Assembly (NCBI RefSeq): GCF_001277345.1
Contig: NZ_LIUT01000008.1
Location: 787,819 to 851,818 of the forward strand
From: Paenibacillus solani
Lineage (GTDB): Bacteria; Bacillota; Bacilli; Paenibacillales; Paenibacillaceae
Length of the DNA stretch: 64,000 bases
Direction: 5' to 3'
A program made the position numbers and the translations under genes. The notes beneath the pieces were generated by a model. That model did no database searches and was not told where the DNA came from. It was given only the letters and a program-made list of their open reading frames with translations. Shown one piece after another: positions 7,649-16,757 of the stretch (its first letter is position 1; each line of letters opens with the position of its first letter).

Positions 7649-8404
7649 ATGGCAAATATGGAGAAACGTCTTTACAAAAACCGCACGGCCTTGAACGTTC
7701 TTGCAGGCAGCATTCAGAATGCTAAGGACATATTTGAAGCGTCTGAAGGGCATGTTCTGGTCGGTGTGTTATCCAAGAATTATCCGAGCGCGCAAGAAGC
7801 TGTGATCGCGATGAAAGAATACGGCGCCGCTATTGAAGATGCGGTATCCATTGGGCTTGGAGCGGGCGATAATCGCCAGGCTGCCGTGGTAGCAGAGATC
7901 GTGAAGAGCTATCCGGGGACACATATTAATCAGGTGTTTCCTGCAGTTGGGGCTACACGTGCCAATCTGGGCGGCGAGGATAGCTGGATTAACAGTCTCG
8001 TGTCTCCTTCCGGTCAAGTGGGATATGTGAACATCAGCACCGGGCCAGTGAGCGCAGCCGGATCTGACAAAGCCATCGTACCCGTGAAGTCAGCGATCGC
8101 TCTTGTCCGCGATATGGGCGGCAATGCGCTCAAGTACTTCCCGATGCAGGGCCTGAAGCTGGAGGATGAGTACCGCGCGGTAGCGAAGGCATGTGCAGAG
8201 GAAGGATTTGCGCTTGAGCCTACAGGCGGAATTGATAAAGACAATTTTGAAGCTATCGTTCGCATCGCGCTCGAAGCCGGAGTACAGCAGATCATCCCTC
8301 ACGTGTACTCATCCATTATCGACTCCGCAAGCGGAGATACGATCATCAGCGATGTTCAAGAGCTGCACCATAAGCTAAAAGCGCTGGTTGATCAATATGC
8401 CTAA
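7649..8404 (+). CDS. KDPG-aldolase-like protein (DgaF / EF_0839 family)
   Basis: A 251-residue TIM-barrel protein with VLVGVLSKNYPSAQEAV, VGYVNISTGPVS, a KYFPMQGLK segment carrying the expected Schiff-base lysine region, and FALEPTGGIDKDNFE near the phosphate site. This matches the DgaF group, which cleaves 2-keto-3-deoxy-6-phosphogluconate to pyruvate and glyceraldehyde-3-phosphate. The start is ATG 7649, one base after the TAA of the PLP enzyme gene, with GCAGGGGG upstream. It overlaps the kinase gene at its end, so the three steps are tightly co-expressed. Confidence 0.84.
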   Translation: MANMEKRLYKNRTALNVLAGSIQNAKDIFEASEGHVLVGVLSKNYPSAQEAVIAMKEYGAAIEDAVSIGLGAGDNRQAAVVAEIVKSYPGTHINQVFPAVGATRANLGGEDSWINSLVSPSGQVGYVNISTGPVSAAGSDKAIVPVKSAIALVRDMGGNALKYFPMQGLKLEDEYRAVAKACAEEGFALEPTGGIDKDNFEAIVRIALEAGVQQIIPHVYSSIIDSASGDTIISDVQELHHKLKALVDQYA

Positions 8405-9413
8405 GAGAATAGCTGCCTATGGTGAAGTGATGATGCGTCTGCAAGTACCGGGATATGCATCCTTGGCTCAAGAGAGTCATCTGAATTATTCCTTCTCCGG
8501 GACGGGTGTGAATATCGCTTCGGCCATAGCAAGGCTTGGTCATTACGGATATTTAGTGAGCACACTGCCGGACAATCCACTTGGCGAAGCAGCGCTCTCT
8601 TACCTGCGTAAGCTTGGGATCGGCACATCGCTAATCAGTCGTGGCGGCAAGTATGTGGGCATGTATTTTCTGGAGAACGGATTCGGTGTCCGGCCTGGAC
8701 GCGTGACCTATACAGATCGTTTGGGCAGCAGCTTTAATACGGCCGAGGACGCTATGTATGATTTCCGAGCGATAGCTGAACAGATTGATATCATTCACTT
8801 CTGCGGCATCACGCTCTCCATGAATGATACGGTACGGGGGCAGATGAAGGCATTGGCCCGTGAAGTCAAAGCGAATGGCGGCACGGTTGTGTTCGATTGC
8901 AATTACCGCCCTTCCTTATGGGGAGCAGATCGTTATTCATTTGCCAAGCCGCACTATGAAGAAATGCTGAGCCTGGCGGATATCGTATTTATGAATGAGA
9001 AAGACGCCATGTATATCCTTGGTATGGAGACGACCCGGGAGGATCGAAAGGAACAGCTGCAGGAGTTGATCCCGCAGGTGACGGCGAAGTATAATATTAA
9101 GGTTGCATCGGGTACTCACCGCAAGATCAACGGTGATAATACCCATTCCCTGCAAGGTTACCTTTACACGGATGGAACGTTCTATTTTTCCCAGACTCTA
9201 ACCTTTTCCGTCCATGACCGCATTGGAGCGGGGGATGCCTATGCCAGTGGGATTATTCACGGGATAGCGGAGGGATTCGATCCGGGACGGACGGTTGACT
9301 TTGCTGCTGCTGCGGCAATGCTGGCCCATACCGTAACGGGGGATACGCCGACCGCGAACGAACGTGAAGTCCTGCAGGCGATGAGTCATCATATGTCTGA
9401 CGTGGAAAGGTAG
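8397..9413 (+). CDS. PfkB-family sugar kinase, probable 2-keto-3-deoxygluconate kinase
   Basis: A 338-residue ribokinase-like protein. The N-terminal IAAYGEVMMRL strand, the substrate-binding GTGVNIASAIARLG, the VFDCNYRPSLW strand typical of KDG kinases and the C-terminal catalytic DRIGAGDAYASG are all present. Its likely job is to phosphorylate the 2-keto-3-deoxy acid made by the ammonia-lyase, giving the aldolase its substrate. The ATG at 8397 lies within the aldolase gene and no good Shine-Dalgarno is visible, so translation is probably coupled; an in-frame TTG at 8388 is an alternative. Confidence 0.87.
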   Translation: MPKRIAAYGEVMMRLQVPGYASLAQESHLNYSFSGTGVNIASAIARLGHYGYLVSTLPDNPLGEAALSYLRKLGIGTSLISRGGKYVGMYFLENGFGVRPGRVTYTDRLGSSFNTAEDAMYDFRAIAEQIDIIHFCGITLSMNDTVRGQMKALAREVKANGGTVVFDCNYRPSLWGADRYSFAKPHYEEMLSLADIVFMNEKDAMYILGMETTREDRKEQLQELIPQVTAKYNIKVASGTHRKINGDNTHSLQGYLYTDGTFYFSQTLTFSVHDRIGAGDAYASGIIHGIAEGFDPGRTVDFAAAAAMLAHTVTGDTPTANEREVLQAMSHHMSDVER

Positions 9414-9420
9414 GAGTGGC

Positions 9421-10137
9421 ATGTCGATCACGCGGAAGAACGGTCCGCTATATTTGCAAATTAAGAAGATCATTAAAGATCGGATTCTGCATGGGGAGTA
9501 TCCCCTAGGTTCTCTTATTCCTTCGGAGCCGCAGCTGGAACAAGAATTCAATGTCAGTAAAATGACGGTCCGTAATGCTATCCAGGAACTGTATCAGGAA
9601 GGGTATGTAGAGAAGCGCAGCGGAGTGGGGACGATGGTGACCCGGAATACATCCTTCTCCAAGCTTTCCAAGGGAAAGCTGTTTACGGAGATTCTGGTTG
9701 AAGAGGGACATCAGATTCGGAAGCGGCACCTGAAGACAGAATGGGTACATAATGAGCCTGACAGCGATTTGTTCCAGAAGTTTGGTGAACGCTGTTTACT
9801 CATTGAACGATTGTATTTGCTTGATGGGAATCCGTTTATTTACTATACCCACTACGTATCGTCTCAGGTAGACATGGGTGAGGCGTTCGGTTCGACCGAA
9901 CTGCCGTCATTGTATGACCGCATCGAGGAGAGCCAAATCACGCTGGAGAATTTCAGGGATCGCTTTCTCGCTGCCGTTGCGAATGAAGCGACAGCTAAAT
10001 TACTGGACGTGAGCGTAGGTGCTCCGCTATTGAAACGGTTAAGGTCTTCTTATGACGGGGCGGGCAATATTATCGAGTACAGTATTGGTTATTATAATAC
10101 GGAGTTGCAGCATTATTTGATCAGCTATGATGCGTAA
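9421..10137 (+). CDS. GntR-family regulator with UTRA domain
   Basis: A 238-residue HutC-type regulator. The winged helix spans residues about 8-75 (YLQIKKIIKDRI, SEPQLEQEFNVSKMTVRNAI, EKRSGVGTMVTRN), and a UTRA ligand-binding domain follows to the end (FTEILVEEGH, LIERLYLLDGNPFIYY, EATAKLLDVSVGAPLL, YSIGYYN). It lies 7 bp after the kinase with AGGTAGGAG upstream, and is the probable repressor of its own operon, sensing a pathway sugar phosphate or amino sugar. A terminator follows. Confidence 0.9.
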   Translation: MSITRKNGPLYLQIKKIIKDRILHGEYPLGSLIPSEPQLEQEFNVSKMTVRNAIQELYQEGYVEKRSGVGTMVTRNTSFSKLSKGKLFTEILVEEGHQIRKRHLKTEWVHNEPDSDLFQKFGERCLLIERLYLLDGNPFIYYTHYVSSQVDMGEAFGSTELPSLYDRIEESQITLENFRDRFLAAVANEATAKLLDVSVGAPLLKRLRSSYDGAGNIIEYSIGYYNTELQHYLISYDA

Positions 10138-10168
10138 TTTATATATAATTGAATGCGTTATGAAGAAG

Positions 10169-10209
10169 CAGCTTGAAGGCCGGGTGTGATCGGCTTTCAG
10201 GCTGTTTTT
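10169..10209 (+). terminator. Terminator of the sugar-acid operon
   Basis: CAGCTTGAAGGCCG (10169-10182) pairs with CGGCTTTCAGGCTG (10191-10204) through two G-U pairs, followed by TTTTT. The rest of the 352-bp gap to ctsR holds the ctsR promoter and operator. Confidence 0.88.
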
Positions 10210-10321
10210 CTATGTTAGGTTACCCAAGGTTTGAACATGTTCTTCAAATAGAGGCTATAAGAGCTTGGGAAAGTGGGTACAATAAGAAGGAAAAAGTTTG
10301 TTGATATTCGCGGAAAGCCCT

Positions 10322-10350
10322 CTTGGCAAAATGAAAAAATGTGCTATAAT
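10322..10350 (+). promoter_or_regulatory. Promoter of the ctsR-mcsA-mcsB-clpC operon
   Basis: TATAAT at 10345-10350 is a perfect -10 box. A weak -35 box (CTTGGC, 10322-10327) sits 17 bp upstream. The CtsR operator begins 8 bp downstream and would cover the transcription start. Confidence 0.7.
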
Positions 10351-10358
10351 AAGATTAA

Positions 10359-10375
10359 AGTCAAAGAAAGTCAAA
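10359..10375 (+). promoter_or_regulatory. CtsR operator (heptad direct repeat)
   Basis: AGTCAAA (10359-10365), GAA and AGTCAAA (10369-10375) reproduce the known CtsR box RGTCAAA-NAN-RGTCAAA exactly. Its place just after the -10 box predicts repression of the operon by its own first product, with release under heat or protein stress. Confidence 0.93.
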
Positions 10376-10489
10376 GTCAGCTGGCGGGTTCGCTGATTTT
10401 GGTTATGGTTAAATGAACGTAAGGCTCTGTGCGGACGTGTAAGGTCACTATCCGTCTTAACGTTTCAAACAGTGGAGGATGAACAGACC

Positions 10490-10951
10490 ATGCGTAATAT
10501 CTCGGATATTATCGAACAATACTTGAAGAGTATATTGCAGGAAAGTCCGGAAGGTACCGTTGAAATTCAACGAAACGATCTGGCGGAGCAATTTTCTTGC
10601 GTTCCATCTCAGATTAACTATGTGATCAGTACACGATTCACGCTGGAGAAGGGCTTCCTTGTCGAAAGTAAGCGAGGGGGAGGCGGATACATACGCATTC
10701 AGCGTATTGAGCTTCCCCAGCATGCTGCGTTACATCAGCATATTCATCATACCATCGGTACCATGATCGATCAGACGGTAGCTGAAGGATTGATCTATCA
10801 GCTGGAAGAAGCCCGGATTCTAACGAGACGCGAGGCCAGTCTGATGCGGGCTGCCATTTCCAGGGAGTGCCTGAATGTGAAGCTTCCGTTTCGGGATGAG
10901 CTGCGCGCAAGATTGATGAAGGCAATGCTTATTTCTTTATTGGGTAAGTGA
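10490..10951 (+). CDS. ctsR: CtsR, class III heat-shock repressor
   Basis: At 153 residues it has the family length. NISDIIEQYLKSIL opens the winged helix, QFSCVPSQINYVISTRF is the recognition region, and the glycine-rich wing GGGGYIRI is the known thermosensing tip. The C-terminal half is the dimer and McsB-target domain. I start at ATG 10490 by homology; the GGAGG is 11 bases upstream, so the GTG at 10472 is less likely. CtsR represses clp genes and is inactivated by heat and by McsB/ClpC action. Confidence 0.96.
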   Translation: MRNISDIIEQYLKSILQESPEGTVEIQRNDLAEQFSCVPSQINYVISTRFTLEKGFLVESKRGGGGYIRIQRIELPQHAALHQHIHHTIGTMIDQTVAEGLIYQLEEARILTRREASLMRAAISRECLNVKLPFRDELRARLMKAMLISLLGK

Positions 10952-10976
10952 GTCTGTGTAAGGAGGCATTGGAGTT

Positions 10977-11501
10977 ATGTTATGCCAAGAATGTGGTAAA
11001 CGGCCGGCGACACTTCATTTCACCAAAATTGTGAACGGGGAGAAAACCGAGTTCCATTTCTGTGAAACTTGTGCCCGTGAAAAAGGGGAATTGATCCCCG
11101 GCACGTCGAATGGTTTTTCTATACACAGTTTGCTGTCGGGTCTGCTCGATTTGGATCCTGCTGGCAAAGGGCAGAGCCCTGGTGCAAAAACAGCCCAGTC
11201 ACTGCGATGCGAAGAATGCGGGATGACGTATTCCCAGTTTAGCAAGCTTGGGCGTTTTGGCTGCAGCTCGTGTTATAAATATTTTTCGGATCGATTGGAT
11301 CCGTTGTTTAAGCGAGTCCATGGAGGTACCTCCCATGTCGGGAAGGTGCCGAAGCGATCAGGCGGTCGGATACAGATCAAGCGTCAGATCGATGAGCTTA
11401 AGAAAGAACTCCAAATGCGGATCGTGCAGGAGGAGTTTGAAACAGCTGCCGAGATCCGCGATCAAATCCGTGAGCTGGAGAAGAGCATAGCTCAGGAATA
11501 A
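10977..11501 (+). CDS. mcsA: McsA, zinc-binding activator of the McsB arginine kinase
   Basis: A 174-residue protein with two paired CxxC zinc sites, CQECGKRP..CETCAREKG and CEECGMTY..CSSCYKYF, and a C-terminal UVR-like helical motif (residues about 135-172, ELKKELQMRIVQEEFETAAE). The UVR motif resembles the ClpC linker. McsA stimulates McsB and assists delivery to ClpC. AAGGAGG precedes the ATG. The gene lies 25 bp after ctsR in the conserved operon order. Confidence 0.94.
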   Translation: MLCQECGKRPATLHFTKIVNGEKTEFHFCETCAREKGELIPGTSNGFSIHSLLSGLLDLDPAGKGQSPGAKTAQSLRCEECGMTYSQFSKLGRFGCSSCYKYFSDRLDPLFKRVHGGTSHVGKVPKRSGGRIQIKRQIDELKKELQMRIVQEEFETAAEIRDQIRELEKSIAQE

Positions 11502-11538
11502 CCATTATGATTTTGCACTTTAATAGGAGGAATGCGTG

Positions 11539-12609
11539 ATGTCTAATCTCCGGTTTACCGATTCGGCGCTGAGCGAGTGGATGCGTGGAAACGGTCAGGA
11601 TTCCGACATTGTCATCAGCACCCGTGTCAGGGTGGCGCGCAATCTGCAGCATCTTCCTTTCCCGCTGCTTGCAACGGACCAGCAGTCGGGAGAAGTGCTG
11701 GAGCGTTTGACCCGTGTGCTTGAGGATAAAGATCAAGAGGATTTGCAGGATTTTGGGGATTTGCATGTAATTAAATTAAGTGAGATTGATGAGCTGGATA
11801 AGAAGGTTCTCGTTGAGAAGCATCTGATTAGTCCCAATCTGGCAAACGAATCCCGAAACGGTGCAGTTATCCTTACAGAAGATGAATCCGTCAGCATTAT
11901 GATCAATGAAGAGGATCACTTGCGCATACAGTGTTTATATCCTGGATTTCAGGTTCGTGAGGCATGGGCTCGTGCGACAGCGCTCGATGATGTATTTGAA
12001 TCCGAAATCGATTATGCGTTTGATGACAAACGGGGATATCTTACGAGTTGTCCGACCAATGTCGGTACGGGGCTTCGGGCGTCGGTTATGATGCATCTGC
12101 CCGCGCTTGTGATGACACAGCAGATTAACCGAATCCTCTCAGCTGTATCCCAAGTCGGCTTAACGGTTAGAGGCATTTACGGTGAAGGCAGTGAAGCACT
12201 GGGTAATCTGTTCCAAATCTCGAATCAGATTACACTCGGTCAAACCGAAGCAGAGATCATTGAGAATCTTCATAGCGTCGCCTTGCAAATCATTGAGCAT
12301 GAGAAGAATGCCAGAGCAAGGCTTCTGGGTGAATCCAAGCTTCGTATTACCGATCGGATCATGCGATCGTACGGGATACTCTCCTATGCGGCAGTTATGG
12401 ATTCCAAGGAAGCGGCCCAGCGATTGTCCGATGTTCGGCTGGGTGTGGATTTGGGCCTGCTGGAAGGTCCGGATATATCGGTCATGAATGAGCTGAACGT
12501 AAAAACACAGCCGGGATTTCTGCAGAAGACCTATGGTATCGGCATGGATCCTTCCGAACGCGACATGTACAGGGCAAAGCTTATCAGAGAAACATTGGGT
12601 AATCATTAA
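11539..12609 (+). CDS. mcsB: McsB, protein-arginine kinase
   Basis: A 356-residue guanido-kinase-like enzyme that phosphorylates arginine residues, marking proteins for ClpCP. It shows DSDIVISTRVRVARNL, RNGAVILTEDESVSIMINEEDHLRIQ and YLTSCPTNVGTGLRASVMMHLPAL, whose cysteine corresponds to the guanido-kinase active-site cysteine, and RGIYGEGSEALGNLFQISNQ with the catalytic-loop glutamate. The start could be GTG 11536 or ATG 11539; ATG is preferred, with TAGGAGG upstream. Confidence 0.96.
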   Translation: MSNLRFTDSALSEWMRGNGQDSDIVISTRVRVARNLQHLPFPLLATDQQSGEVLERLTRVLEDKDQEDLQDFGDLHVIKLSEIDELDKKVLVEKHLISPNLANESRNGAVILTEDESVSIMINEEDHLRIQCLYPGFQVREAWARATALDDVFESEIDYAFDDKRGYLTSCPTNVGTGLRASVMMHLPALVMTQQINRILSAVSQVGLTVRGIYGEGSEALGNLFQISNQITLGQTEAEIIENLHSVALQIIEHEKNARARLLGESKLRITDRIMRSYGILSYAAVMDSKEAAQRLSDVRLGVDLGLLEGPDISVMNELNVKTQPGFLQKTYGIGMDPSERDMYRAKLIRETLGNH

Positions 12610-12718
12610 GGAACGATCTCGTTTTACATTGGATAACGGTTTGTAACGTCTTCTTAGCGGCGATACACCGAAATTCACGAGATTTAATATATTAATCGAA
12701 ACGTGGAGGTGCAATACG

Positions 12719-15175
12719 ATGATGTTTGGCAGATTTACAGAACGTGCACAAAAGGTGCTTGCATTGGCTCAAGAAGAAGCAGTACGTCTGGGACACAACA
12801 ATATCGGCACAGAACATATCCTGCTTGGACTTATTCGTGAAGGAGACGGCATTGCAGCCAAAGCGCTGATCGGTCTTGGACTGGGTCTTGAGAAGATTCA
12901 AGATGAAGTGGAAACATTAATTGGACGCGGGCAGGAGCAGCCAACCAATATCGCTTATACGCCTAGAGCCAAAAAAGTAATTGAGCTCTCCATGGACGAA
13001 GCTCGCAAGCTTGGCCATACCTATGTCGGCACTGAGCATATTTTGCTGGGGCTGATTCGCGAGGGTGAAGGGGTTGCGGCACGCGTGCTGAACAACCTGG
13101 GCATCAGCCTGAACAAAGCCCGTCAGCAGGTGCTGCAGCTGCTTGGAAGCAGTGAGGCGGTATCAAGTCATCATGGCACGCCGCAGAATGTAAGCACGCC
13201 TACTCTTGATAGCCTGGCCCGTGACCTGACGGCAAGCGCCAAGGAAGGCAACCTGGATCCGGTTATTGGCCGGGGCAAGGAGATTGAGCGCGTAATTCAG
13301 GTGCTGAGCCGCCGCACGAAGAACAACCCGGTATTGATTGGTGAACCCGGTGTTGGTAAGACAGCTGTTGCGGAAGGGTTAGCTCAGCGCATCATTAACA
13401 ATGAAATTCCGGAGACTCTGCGCGATAAACGAGTCATGACGCTGGATATGGGCTCCGTAGTTGCAGGAACCAAATACCGCGGCGAGTTTGAGGATCGTCT
13501 CAAAAAGATCATGGATGAGATCCGCCAAGCGGGCAATATCATTCTATTCATTGACGAGCTGCATACGCTGATCGGCGCAGGTGGTGCTGAAGGAGCGATT
13601 GACGCTTCAAACATCCTTAAGCCTTCATTGGCACGTGGGGAGCTTCAGTGCATCGGGGCAACCACATTGGATGAATATCGCAAATATATCGAAAAAGATG
13701 CTGCTCTGGAGCGCCGTTTCCAACCGATTACGGTGGACCAACCGTCGCCGGAGGAAGCTATTCAGATTCTGTATGGACTGCGTGACCGTTATGAAGCGCA
13801 TCACCGCGTGAAAATTACGGATGAAGCGATCGAGCAGGCTGTGAAATTGTCCGACCGCTACATTACGGACCGCTTCCTGCCGGATAAAGCGATTGACCTG
13901 ATTGATGAGGCGGGTTCGAAAGTTCGTCTTCATACGTATACTATACCGCCAAACCTGAAAGATCAGGAAGCTCATCTGGAAGACATCCGCAAAGAGAAAG
14001 ACGCAGCGGTTCAAAGTCAGGAATTCGAGAAGGCTGCCGCTCTGCGTGATACGGAGCAGAAACTCCGTGAAGAGCTGGAAGTCACCAAGAATCAGTGGAA
14101 AGAAAAACAAGGCCGTACCGATTCCGAGGTAACGCCAGAGGATATCGCCGACGTGGTAGCCAACTGGACGGGGATTCCGGTAAACAAATTGAAGGAAGAA
14201 GAGACTGAGCGTCTTCTCAATTTGGAAGAAATTCTGCACAGCCGTGTGATTGGTCAAGAAGAAGCAGTTAAAGCGGTCAGCCGGGCCGTTCGCCGGGCAC
14301 GTGCAGGTCTGAAAGATCCGAAGCGTCCAATGGGCTCCTTCATCTTCCTAGGTCCTACAGGAGTAGGTAAAACCGAGCTGGCACGTGCGCTTGCTGAGGC
14401 GATGTTCGGCGATGAGAACGCTGTTGTACGGATCGATATGTCCGAGTACATGGAGAAGCATTCCACATCCCGCCTTGTTGGAGCGCCTCCGGGATATGTC
14501 GGCTATGAAGAAGGCGGTCAATTGACCGAGAAGGTACGCCGCAAGCCATATTCCGTCGTTCTCCTCGATGAAATCGAGAAGGCGCATCCTGAGGTATTCA
14601 ATATCTTGCTTCAAGTGCTGGAAGACGGACGTCTGACCGATTCGAAGGGCCGTGTGGTTGATTTCCGGAACACCCTGATCATCCTCACTTCCAACGTAGG
14701 TGCGGAAGCGATCAAGAAGAACTCTACACTTGGTTTTACTGCCGTGACGGATGCAGGACGCGATTACAACAACATGAAGGGTAAAGTAATGGATGAGCTC
14801 AAGAAGAGCTTCCGTCCAGAGTTCCTGAACCGAATTGATGAGATCATCGTGTTCCATTCTCTGGAGGAGAAACACATTGCCGAGATCGTGACCCTCATGT
14901 CCGACGAGCTGCGCAAGCGTCTGAGAGACTTCGAAGTGCATTTCGATCTCACAGACAAGGCGAAGGCCTTCATTGCGAAGGAAGGCTACGATCCTGCTTT
15001 CGGTGCTCGTCCTTTGCGCCGGGCTATCCAGAAGCACATTGAGGATCGTCTCTCCGAGGAGCTCTTGAAGGGTAACGTTACCAAAGGTGACTCGCTCATC
15101 ATCGATGAGGAGAATGGCGAGCTGGTTGTGAACAAGATCGAAAAGGCTAACGCTGTCTCCACCGAGACGGAATAA
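12719..15175 (+). CDS. clpC: ClpC, AAA+ unfoldase of the ClpCP protease
   Basis: An 818-residue class I Clp/Hsp100 protein. Two N-terminal Clp repeats occupy about residues 3-145. AAA-1 has Walker A GEPGVGKTAVAEG and Walker B ILFIDELHT. The UVR-containing middle domain lies near 415-460 (QEFEKAAALRDTEQKLREEL), and AAA-2 has GPTGVGKTELA and VVLLDEIEKAHP. A C-terminal D2-small domain completes it. It works with ClpP and adaptors such as McsB and MecA. The tandem ATGATG start matches B. subtilis ClpC. A terminator follows 9 bp after the stop. Confidence 0.97.
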   Translation: MMFGRFTERAQKVLALAQEEAVRLGHNNIGTEHILLGLIREGDGIAAKALIGLGLGLEKIQDEVETLIGRGQEQPTNIAYTPRAKKVIELSMDEARKLGHTYVGTEHILLGLIREGEGVAARVLNNLGISLNKARQQVLQLLGSSEAVSSHHGTPQNVSTPTLDSLARDLTASAKEGNLDPVIGRGKEIERVIQVLSRRTKNNPVLIGEPGVGKTAVAEGLAQRIINNEIPETLRDKRVMTLDMGSVVAGTKYRGEFEDRLKKIMDEIRQAGNIILFIDELHTLIGAGGAEGAIDASNILKPSLARGELQCIGATTLDEYRKYIEKDAALERRFQPITVDQPSPEEAIQILYGLRDRYEAHHRVKITDEAIEQAVKLSDRYITDRFLPDKAIDLIDEAGSKVRLHTYTIPPNLKDQEAHLEDIRKEKDAAVQSQEFEKAAALRDTEQKLREELEVTKNQWKEKQGRTDSEVTPEDIADVVANWTGIPVNKLKEEETERLLNLEEILHSRVIGQEEAVKAVSRAVRRARAGLKDPKRPMGSFIFLGPTGVGKTELARALAEAMFGDENAVVRIDMSEYMEKHSTSRLVGAPPGYVGYEEGGQLTEKVRRKPYSVVLLDEIEKAHPEVFNILLQVLEDGRLTDSKGRVVDFRNTLIILTSNVGAEAIKKNSTLGFTAVTDAGRDYNNMKGKVMDELKKSFRPEFLNRIDEIIVFHSLEEKHIAEIVTLMSDELRKRLRDFEVHFDLTDKAKAFIAKEGYDPAFGARPLRRAIQKHIEDRLSEELLKGNVTKGDSLIIDEENGELVVNKIEKANAVSTETE

Positions 15176-15184
15176 GAGCATGTT

Positions 15185-15219
15185 AACCCCTGCTGGAAAT
15201 CAATCCAGCGGGGGTTTTT
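15185..15219 (+). terminator. Terminator of the ctsR-clpC operon
   Basis: AACCCCTGCTGG (15185-15196) pairs with CCAGCGGGGGTT (15205-15216), with one T-G pair, and runs into TTTTT. Confidence 0.92.
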
Positions 15220-15382
15220 AATTCCTGATCCTTTAAATTTGAAGCAAATACCCCTGCTTTCGCGTAAAGTTCCCAATTATCCTTTACGCCCAATTATAAG
15301 AAATGGTAAACTTTGAGTAATGCCTGATTTTGCAGGGTTTTACGAAATCCGACAAAGGATGTGCGACATAAAGGAGACTTAC

Positions 15383-16750
15383 ATGGCAAAAACTAAAACG
15401 AAATTTTTCTGTACCGAATGTGGTTATGAAGCACCCAAGTGGTTCGGAAAATGCCCCGGCTGCCAATCATGGAATTCCATGGTGGAAGAAACCGAAACGG
15501 TAATCAAGACGCAGGGGATGAATTCCCCTCTTTTTCATAGTAAAGAAAAACCCCTTTCCATCATAAATATAGAAAGCGGCAAAGAACCCAGAATCCAGAC
15601 GGGCATAGCGGAACTGAACCGCGTACTCGGCGGCGGACTTGTCCCGGGCTCGCTTGTGTTAGTAGGCGGCGACCCCGGTATCGGCAAATCCACATTGCTG
15701 CTGCAAGCCTCTAATCGCTTGGCCCAAAACGGCATTCGCGTTCTGTACATTTCCGGTGAGGAATCTGTACGCCAGACCAAGCTCCGTGCAGACCGGCTCG
15801 GGGCGTTGTCCCCGGAGCTGTTTGTCCTCTGCGAAACCAATCTGGAATCGATCGAGGAGGCCATTGAGAGCGTACAGCCTGGCTTCGTTGTCATTGACTC
15901 CATTCAGACGGTGTATTTGCCTGAGGTAACCAGTGCACCGGGCAGCGTTTCCCAAGTGAGGGAGTGTACCGCACGCTTCATGCGGCTGGCAAAAGTAAAG
16001 GGTATTGCTACCGTCCTGGTTGGTCACGTGACCAAGGAAGGTGCGATTGCAGGACCGAGGATGCTGGAGCACATGGTGGACTGTGTGCTTTATTTTGAAG
16101 GGGAGCGTCATCATACGTACCGCTTGCTTCGGGCGGTGAAGAACCGTTTCGGTTCAACGAATGAGATCGGCATTTTTGAGATGGGTGAGGATGGGCTTCG
16201 CGAAGTCGGGAATCCATCGGAACTGTTTTTATCCGAACGGCCATTAGGCGTAGCAGGTTCGACGGTTGTTGCGAGTATGGAGGGAACCCGCCCGGTTCTT
16301 GTCGAACTGCAGGCTCTTATCTCGACAACTCATTTTCCGTCCCCGCGGCGGATGGGCACAGGCGTGGATCATCATCGAATGAATCTGATTATTGCTGTGC
16401 TGGAGAAACGGATGGGCATGTACCTGCAAACCCAAGACGCTTATCTGAACGTCGCGGGTGGCGTAAAGCTTGATGAACCTGCAGTGGATCTGGCCATAGC
16501 GGTAAGTATTGCATCGAGCTTCCGCGACATTCCGACGAAGCCCTACGATGTTATATTTGGCGAGGTTGGCCTGACCGGCGAGGTTCGTGCCGTATCTCGG
16601 GCTGAACAACGGGTAAGGGAAGCAGAGAAGCTGGGCTTTAAGCGTGTGCTCATGCCGGAGAAGAGCTTGAAGGGATGGAAGCATCCGAAAGGAATTGAAA
16701 TTATAGGAGTAAATACTGTTGCAGATGCATTAGCGGTTGCGTTAGATTAG
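15383..16750 (+). CDS. radA: RadA/Sms, recombination and repair helicase-like ATPase
   Basis: A 455-residue protein. The N-terminal zinc finger CTECGYEAPKWFGKCPGC is at about residues 9-26, Walker A GDPGIGKSTLL near 95, Walker B VVIDSIQT, and the RadA-specific KNRFGSTNEIGIFEM follows. The C-terminal 150 residues are the Lon-like domain (VAGGVKLDEPAVDLAIAVS). RadA promotes branch migration of recombination intermediates. I start at ATG 15383, which has AAAGGAG upstream and puts the zinc finger at the N terminus. disA follows after 7 bp; the two are functionally linked in Bacillus. Confidence 0.96.
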   Translation: MAKTKTKFFCTECGYEAPKWFGKCPGCQSWNSMVEETETVIKTQGMNSPLFHSKEKPLSIINIESGKEPRIQTGIAELNRVLGGGLVPGSLVLVGGDPGIGKSTLLLQASNRLAQNGIRVLYISGEESVRQTKLRADRLGALSPELFVLCETNLESIEEAIESVQPGFVVIDSIQTVYLPEVTSAPGSVSQVRECTARFMRLAKVKGIATVLVGHVTKEGAIAGPRMLEHMVDCVLYFEGERHHTYRLLRAVKNRFGSTNEIGIFEMGEDGLREVGNPSELFLSERPLGVAGSTVVASMEGTRPVLVELQALISTTHFPSPRRMGTGVDHHRMNLIIAVLEKRMGMYLQTQDAYLNVAGGVKLDEPAVDLAIAVSIASSFRDIPTKPYDVIFGEVGLTGEVRAVSRAEQRVREAEKLGFKRVLMPEKSLKGWKHPKGIEIIGVNTVADALAVALD

Positions 16751-16757
16751 GGGGCAT

